Positions 16,992 to 20,247 of a stretch of DNA of 20,247 bases are shown here, piece by piece (positions within the stretch are counted from its first letter, which is position 1; every line of letters starts with the position of its first letter). The stretch comes from an uncultured Lachnospiraceae bacterium (lineage in GTDB: Bacteria; Bacillota; Clostridia; Lachnospirales; Lachnospiraceae). The notes beneath the pieces were generated by a model that saw only the letters and a program-made list of their open reading frames with translations, made no database searches and was not told the origin of the DNA. Location of the stretch: the NCBI GenBank assembly GCA_946631935.1, contig CAMPAP010000100.1, forward strand, positions 1-20,247. Reading direction: 5' to 3'. The translations under genes were made by a program, and so were the position numbers.

Positions 16992-17993
16992 ATGGCTTAC
17001 GATACGAATCAGTCAAAGGTATCACAGGAGGAATATGAATACAGCCGTGAGATGATCGGCAGGCTGTCGACATATTTTGAAAATGTGGTGGTAGGACAGA
17101 GGAATCTTGAAATATCACTTCTTACAGCAGTTCTGGCGGACGGACATGTGCTTATAGAGTCGGTTCCGGGACTTGCCAAGACCACTGCGGCAAAGGCTAT
17201 CGCAGAGGCGGTTGACGGAGAGTTTTCAAGGATACAGTGTACACCTGACCTGCTGCCCGGAGATATCATCGGAACCCAGATATATAACAGGGAGACATCC
17301 AAGTTCGAAACCGTGCTCGGACCTGTATTTGCCAACTTCGTGCTTCTCGATGAGGTCAACAGATCATCTGCAAAGACTCAGTCTGCAATGCTGGAAGCCA
17401 TGCAGGAGCATCAAGTGACCATAGGAACACAGTCGTACAATATGCCTGAGGATGTGTTCATTGTAATAGCTACCCAGAATCCCATAGAGCAGGAGGGAAC
17501 ATATCCCCTTTCCGAAGCGCAGACCGACAGGTTCATGATCAAGGAGATCATCACTTATCCCATAGCAGCAGAGGAGGTTGAGATCCTTAACAGGATCGAA
17601 AACCACGCATTCGAAAAAAGACCTGCAGTAATGACTATCAAGGATATAGACAGACTTCAGGATATCACTGAAAAGGTCTATGTCGATGAGTCCGTCAAGT
17701 GGTACATCTCATCAATAGTAACTGCAACCAGGGATCCTGCAAGACTTCTTGGAGAAAAGACCGCAGCATATGTGAAGATGGGAGCAAGCCCAAGAGCCTC
17801 AATAGCCTTTTTGAGAACCGCAAAGGCTACGGCACTGCTTAACGGAAGGACTTATGTTGTTCCCGATGATGTAAAGCAGATGGCACGTTCCGTACTGCGT
17901 CACCGCATAGCACTTAATTATTCGGCGATAGCAGATAAGGTAAGTGTTGAGATGATCGTTGATGCCATAATAAACACTTTAAAGGTACCCTGA
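16992..17993 (+). CDS. MoxR-family AAA+ ATPase
   Basis: The 333-residue protein is a complete MoxR ATPase. It has a Walker A of the MoxR type, VPGLAKTT (58-65), with PDLLPGDIIGTQIYN after it. Walker B is VLLDEVNR (117-124), and the sensor 1 stretch is ATQNPIEQEGTYPLSEAQ with Asn163. An arginine-bearing block QTDRFMIK follows. The lid domain ends with a DDVKQMARSVLRHR segment. MoxR proteins act as chaperones that insert cofactors or mature partner complexes, typically VWA proteins encoded next door (family knowledge). Here DUF58 follows after one base and a VWA gene lies further on, which supports that role. The ATG is preceded by an AAAGGGA-like site. No promoter is visible in the 35-base gap after recO. 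Confidence 0.95.
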   Translation: MAYDTNQSKVSQEEYEYSREMIGRLSTYFENVVVGQRNLEISLLTAVLADGHVLIESVPGLAKTTAAKAIAEAVDGEFSRIQCTPDLLPGDIIGTQIYNRETSKFETVLGPVFANFVLLDEVNRSSAKTQSAMLEAMQEHQVTIGTQSYNMPEDVFIVIATQNPIEQEGTYPLSEAQTDRFMIKEIITYPIAAEEVEILNRIENHAFEKRPAVMTIKDIDRLQDITEKVYVDESVKWYISSIVTATRDPARLLGEKTAAYVKMGASPRASIAFLRTAKATALLNGRTYVVPDDVKQMARSVLRHRIALNYSAIADKVSVEMIVDAIINTLKVP

Positions 17994-17994
17994 T

Positions 17995-18879
17995 ATGGAA
18001 ATTGATTATGATTATCTGATCGGTATCAGCAAGGATGCGGTGCTGTACACTTCCCGAAAGACCACCAATATCCTTGACGGAGGGTACAACTCGGTATACC
18101 TGGGGAAAAGCCTTGATTTTCACGATCTTAAGGAATACACCCCGGGAGATGATATCACTTCGATAGACTGGAAGGGTTCTTCCAGGACAGACACCCTGCT
18201 GGTCAGGAGATATATCGCCGAGAAAAAACACAGTGTGCTGATCATCGGAGATACAGGTATCAAGATGGATGCGGACACTTCAAAGGGTGAGCATAAGTCG
18301 GATATCGCGCTGATGGAAGCCGGAGTTATAGACTATCTCCTCGGAAGACAGGGCTCCGATGTGGGTTTTGTTTGCTCAGGGGAGCGCGGAGAGATATATA
18401 CGCCCTTTATGTCCGGCGGGATAAGTGTTGAGAAGCTCCTTCACACATATGGGGAGACGATCTTCGAAGAGCCTCTGTATGATCTGAACAGCACCATAAA
18501 CGGTGCGCTGCGCACCTTTCCTTCACGCCGCATGATCATTTTTGTCATAACGGATATGATGGGGCTTGGGACGGTTAAAAGCGAAACACTTCTGAGGATG
18601 ACTGATAAAAATGATGTTTATTTTATCTGTATCGAGGATGCTTCCATATCCGGAAGAAGAGTATATGACCGTATAGGTGAGAACTATATTGACGGTTTTA
18701 TGGCGGGAAGCAGGGCACTCAGAAAGGCTGAGAAAGCCGAAAGAGATACTATACTTAACACTTTTAAGCATGATGCGCTCAGGAACCGTGTTGTTTTTGA
18801 CAAAGTCTGCGCGTCATCCGATGTGGTGGAAGGTATCATAAATATGTTTGAGAGGGGACATCGTGGAATTTACGGTTAA
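17995..18879 (+). CDS. DUF58 domain protein (MoxR partner)
   Basis: The 294-residue protein shows the DUF58 signature at about 41-76: DFHDLKEYTPGDDITSIDWK, then the SRTDTLLVRRYIAEK segment. A VWA-like fold follows, but the metal-site motif expected as DxSxS reads DTGIK (86-90), so its metal-binding ability is doubtful. Unlike many DUF58 proteins it has no N-terminal membrane helices and looks cytosolic. It is one base after moxR and overlaps the next gene by 17 bases, so the set is tightly coupled. By family context it probably works with the MoxR ATPase and the downstream VWA protein, perhaps at the envelope; the exact role is unknown. Confidence 0.9.
   Translation: MEIDYDYLIGISKDAVLYTSRKTTNILDGGYNSVYLGKSLDFHDLKEYTPGDDITSIDWKGSSRTDTLLVRRYIAEKKHSVLIIGDTGIKMDADTSKGEHKSDIALMEAGVIDYLLGRQGSDVGFVCSGERGEIYTPFMSGGISVEKLLHTYGETIFEEPLYDLNSTINGALRTFPSRRMIIFVITDMMGLGTVKSETLLRMTDKNDVYFICIEDASISGRRVYDRIGENYIDGFMAGSRALRKAEKAERDTILNTFKHDALRNRVVFDKVCASSDVVEGIINMFERGHRGIYG
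18850..18857 (+). promoter_or_regulatory. Ribosome binding site deciding the start of the small membrane protein
   Basis: GAGAGGGG lies inside the 3' end of the DUF58 gene, five bases before GTG 18863. A TTG at 18848 would overlap this site and has no good one of its own, so GTG 18863 is preferred. Confidence 0.65.
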
Positions 18880-19336
18880 CAGACAGCCGGAGCTTATGAT
18901 GGAGCCTGTATGGCTTATCGTCGGACTGGCTGTTCTTGCGGTCTCGGCAGTCTTTTTTATAATGCTTTTCAGATACAGGATAAGGCATTTAAAAAGAAAG
19001 CAGAAGGCTCCGAAAACTCATAAAAAAACCGGAGAGGGTTTTGCCAGGGAAAAAGCCATCCGGTCCATTGACAGGATCATCCGTGACCTGTCCCATTCCA
19101 AGATCGATATCAGAGAGAGTTACCAGCAGCTTAGCATGGTCATGAGGATTTTCGTTACGGAGATATCAGGAAAGGATGTTACATCCCTCACTCTTACGGA
19201 ACTTAGGACTACGGAGCTGGACAATCTGGCGAAGCTTATTGAAAAGTGGTATTCACCTGAGTTTGCAATGAAGACCCGGGCGAATTTTATGAATGATGCC
19301 GGACAGGCAAAACAAGTGGTGAAGTCGTGGAGATAA
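18863..19336 (+). CDS. Small single-span membrane protein of a MoxR/VWA operon
   Basis: From GTG 18863 the protein has 157 residues. One membrane helix lies at about 15-36, followed by a very basic stretch (RIRHLKRKQKAPKTHKK). A soluble helical domain then includes AIRSIDRIIRDLSHSKID and ESYQQLSMVMRIFVTEI. In layout and place, between DUF58 and VWA genes, it resembles the DUF4381-like proteins of such operons, but I cannot confirm the family. The cytoplasmic domain probably meets the MoxR/DUF58/VWA partners. Its stop TAA shares one base with the ATG of the next gene, which points to coupling. Confidence 0.8.
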   Translation: MEFTVNRQPELMMEPVWLIVGLAVLAVSAVFFIMLFRYRIRHLKRKQKAPKTHKKTGEGFAREKAIRSIDRIIRDLSHSKIDIRESYQQLSMVMRIFVTEISGKDVTSLTLTELRTTELDNLAKLIEKWYSPEFAMKTRANFMNDAGQAKQVVKSWR

Positions 19337-20247
19337 TGTATCCTGAAGTTATAAAGATAGGAATTCCGCTGCTTATCTTTGCAGTGCTTATTCTTCATGT
19401 TATTCCTGCACCCAGAAAGAAGGATTATACGGGCGGTGTCAGGACGGGTGCCATGTCTCTTGTAAGCACACTTCCCGTGTACAGGAAGATATACAGGCGG
19501 AGCAGGGTCCTTTCTTTTATCTATGAACTAGCTGTTATTGCAGCAATAGTATCCACCCTTTTTCTCATGGCAAGACCCTATGAGGTCAAAAAGATCAAGA
19601 TAGGAGTGCAGAAACGTGACATCATGCTGTGTCTGGATGTTTCCTATTCCCTTTATGCACTTAACTATGAACTTGCGGACTATCTTGAAGATGTTGTGAC
19701 ACAGCTTAAGGGTGACAGATTCGGCATTACCATTTTTAATACATCCTCGGTTGTATTTGTCCCCCTGACAGACGATTATTCCTATGTGGTCACAAGACTC
19801 GAGGAGCTCAAGGAGTACTTCATCCTCCAGAAAGAATACAGGGAAATGGTTGGTGAGGGGGCATTTATATCCTTTGCAACCGATGAAGAGTGGGATGCAT
19901 ATTATGACCTTGACAGGAGACTGGCATACATTGAAGCCGGAACTCTCGTGAACAATAACATAAGAGGAAGCTCGCTCATTGGAGAGGGACTTGCATCCGC
20001 TCTTTACAGCTTCCCTTCTCTTGGTGACGAATCAAGGACCAGGATCATCATATTTGCAACCGATAATGCCGATGCTTCAAGAGTTGAAGAACTTCCGGAC
20101 TTAAGGGGCGCCAGCATGCTCTGCAAAAAGAATGATGTTACGGTCTTTGCCATATTCCCCTCTGAGGATGCATATTATTACGAATATACACCGGCAGACT
20201 ACGATGTGTTCAGGGAGATGCTGAGAACAGCAGCTAATAATACCGGG
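19336..20247 (+). CDS. VWA-domain membrane protein, BatA-like (3' end outside window)
   Basis: The frame is open from ATG 19336 to the window end (304 residues) and is incomplete. Two N-terminal membrane helices lie at about 7-23 and 58-79, as in BatA-type proteins. The VWA domain starts near 93 with the metal site DVSYS (101-105), a later loop GSSLIGEGL (211-219) in place of the usual Thr loop, and Asp243 in ATDNAD. A stretch of about 45-50 residues rich in acidic and aromatic residues (about 161-208) sits just before that loop, where many relatives are shorter. By family and neighbours it should work with the MoxR ATPase. A C-terminal helix, expected from the family, would lie beyond the window. 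Confidence 0.85.
   Translation, partial: MYPEVIKIGIPLLIFAVLILHVIPAPRKKDYTGGVRTGAMSLVSTLPVYRKIYRRSRVLSFIYELAVIAAIVSTLFLMARPYEVKKIKIGVQKRDIMLCLDVSYSLYALNYELADYLEDVVTQLKGDRFGITIFNTSSVVFVPLTDDYSYVVTRLEELKEYFILQKEYREMVGEGAFISFATDEEWDAYYDLDRRLAYIEAGTLVNNNIRGSSLIGEGLASALYSFPSLGDESRTRIIIFATDNADASRVEELPDLRGASMLCKKNDVTVFAIFPSEDAYYYEYTPADYDVFREMLRTAANNTG

Noticed and set aside
18848..18862. TTG start at 18848 for the small membrane protein
   Set aside because: It overlaps the GAGAGGGG site that fits GTG 18863.

Overview
The window looks like chromosomal DNA of an anaerobic Firmicute, most probably a Lachnospiraceae-type Clostridium relative (inference). The signs are moderate-to-low GC, frequent AGA/AGG arginine codons, GGAGG-type ribosome binding sites, sigma-A promoters, the oxygen-independent cobalamin pathway with a cbiJ-cbiE-cbiT fusion, and a giant 2-hydroxyacyl-CoA dehydratase activase fusion. 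I see no tRNA, rRNA, CRISPR array, insertion sequence or phage gene. Genes cover nearly everything and no gene-free stretch exceeds 300 bases.

Region 1 (1-4463, + strand) is the 3' part of an anaerobic cobalamin (vitamin B12) operon: the end of cbiG, then cbiH, a three-domain cbiJ-E-T fusion, and cbiA. Together they take the corrin ring through ring contraction, C17 and C5/C15 methylation, precorrin-6A-type reduction, decarboxylation and a,c-diamidation. The operon ends at a hairpin (4466-4495) that probably terminates transcription in both directions.

Region 2 (4503-8780, - strand) is one 1425-residue gene with its own strong sigma-A promoter. It joins two complete ASKHA-type activase domains to dehydratase-like modules. 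A divergent promoter region (8781-8939) separates it from everything to the right.

Region 3 (8940-20247, + strand) reads as one long directional gene set starting from an extended -10 promoter. First come three poorly understood genes: a rhomboid-like membrane protein lacking the visible catalytic residues but carrying a C-terminal Cys/His cluster, a sigma-70 look-alike lacking the -10 and -35 recognition regions, and a 139-residue unknown translationally coupled to it. Then come an M16C metallopeptidase, a DUF4349 lipoprotein, an intergenic stretch rich in competing inverted repeats, the housekeeping pair era-recO, and a MoxR/DUF58/small membrane protein/VWA (Bat-like) set cut by the window end.

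The most unusual parts are the pseudo-rhomboid plus sigma look-alike plus unknown gene cluster (8940-11227), the inverted-repeat element before era (15338-15402), and the giant activase with no recognisable partner gene beside it. GC counts by hand on sampled lines put the cobalamin genes and the membrane part of the rhomboid-like gene clearly below the peptidase and era genes.
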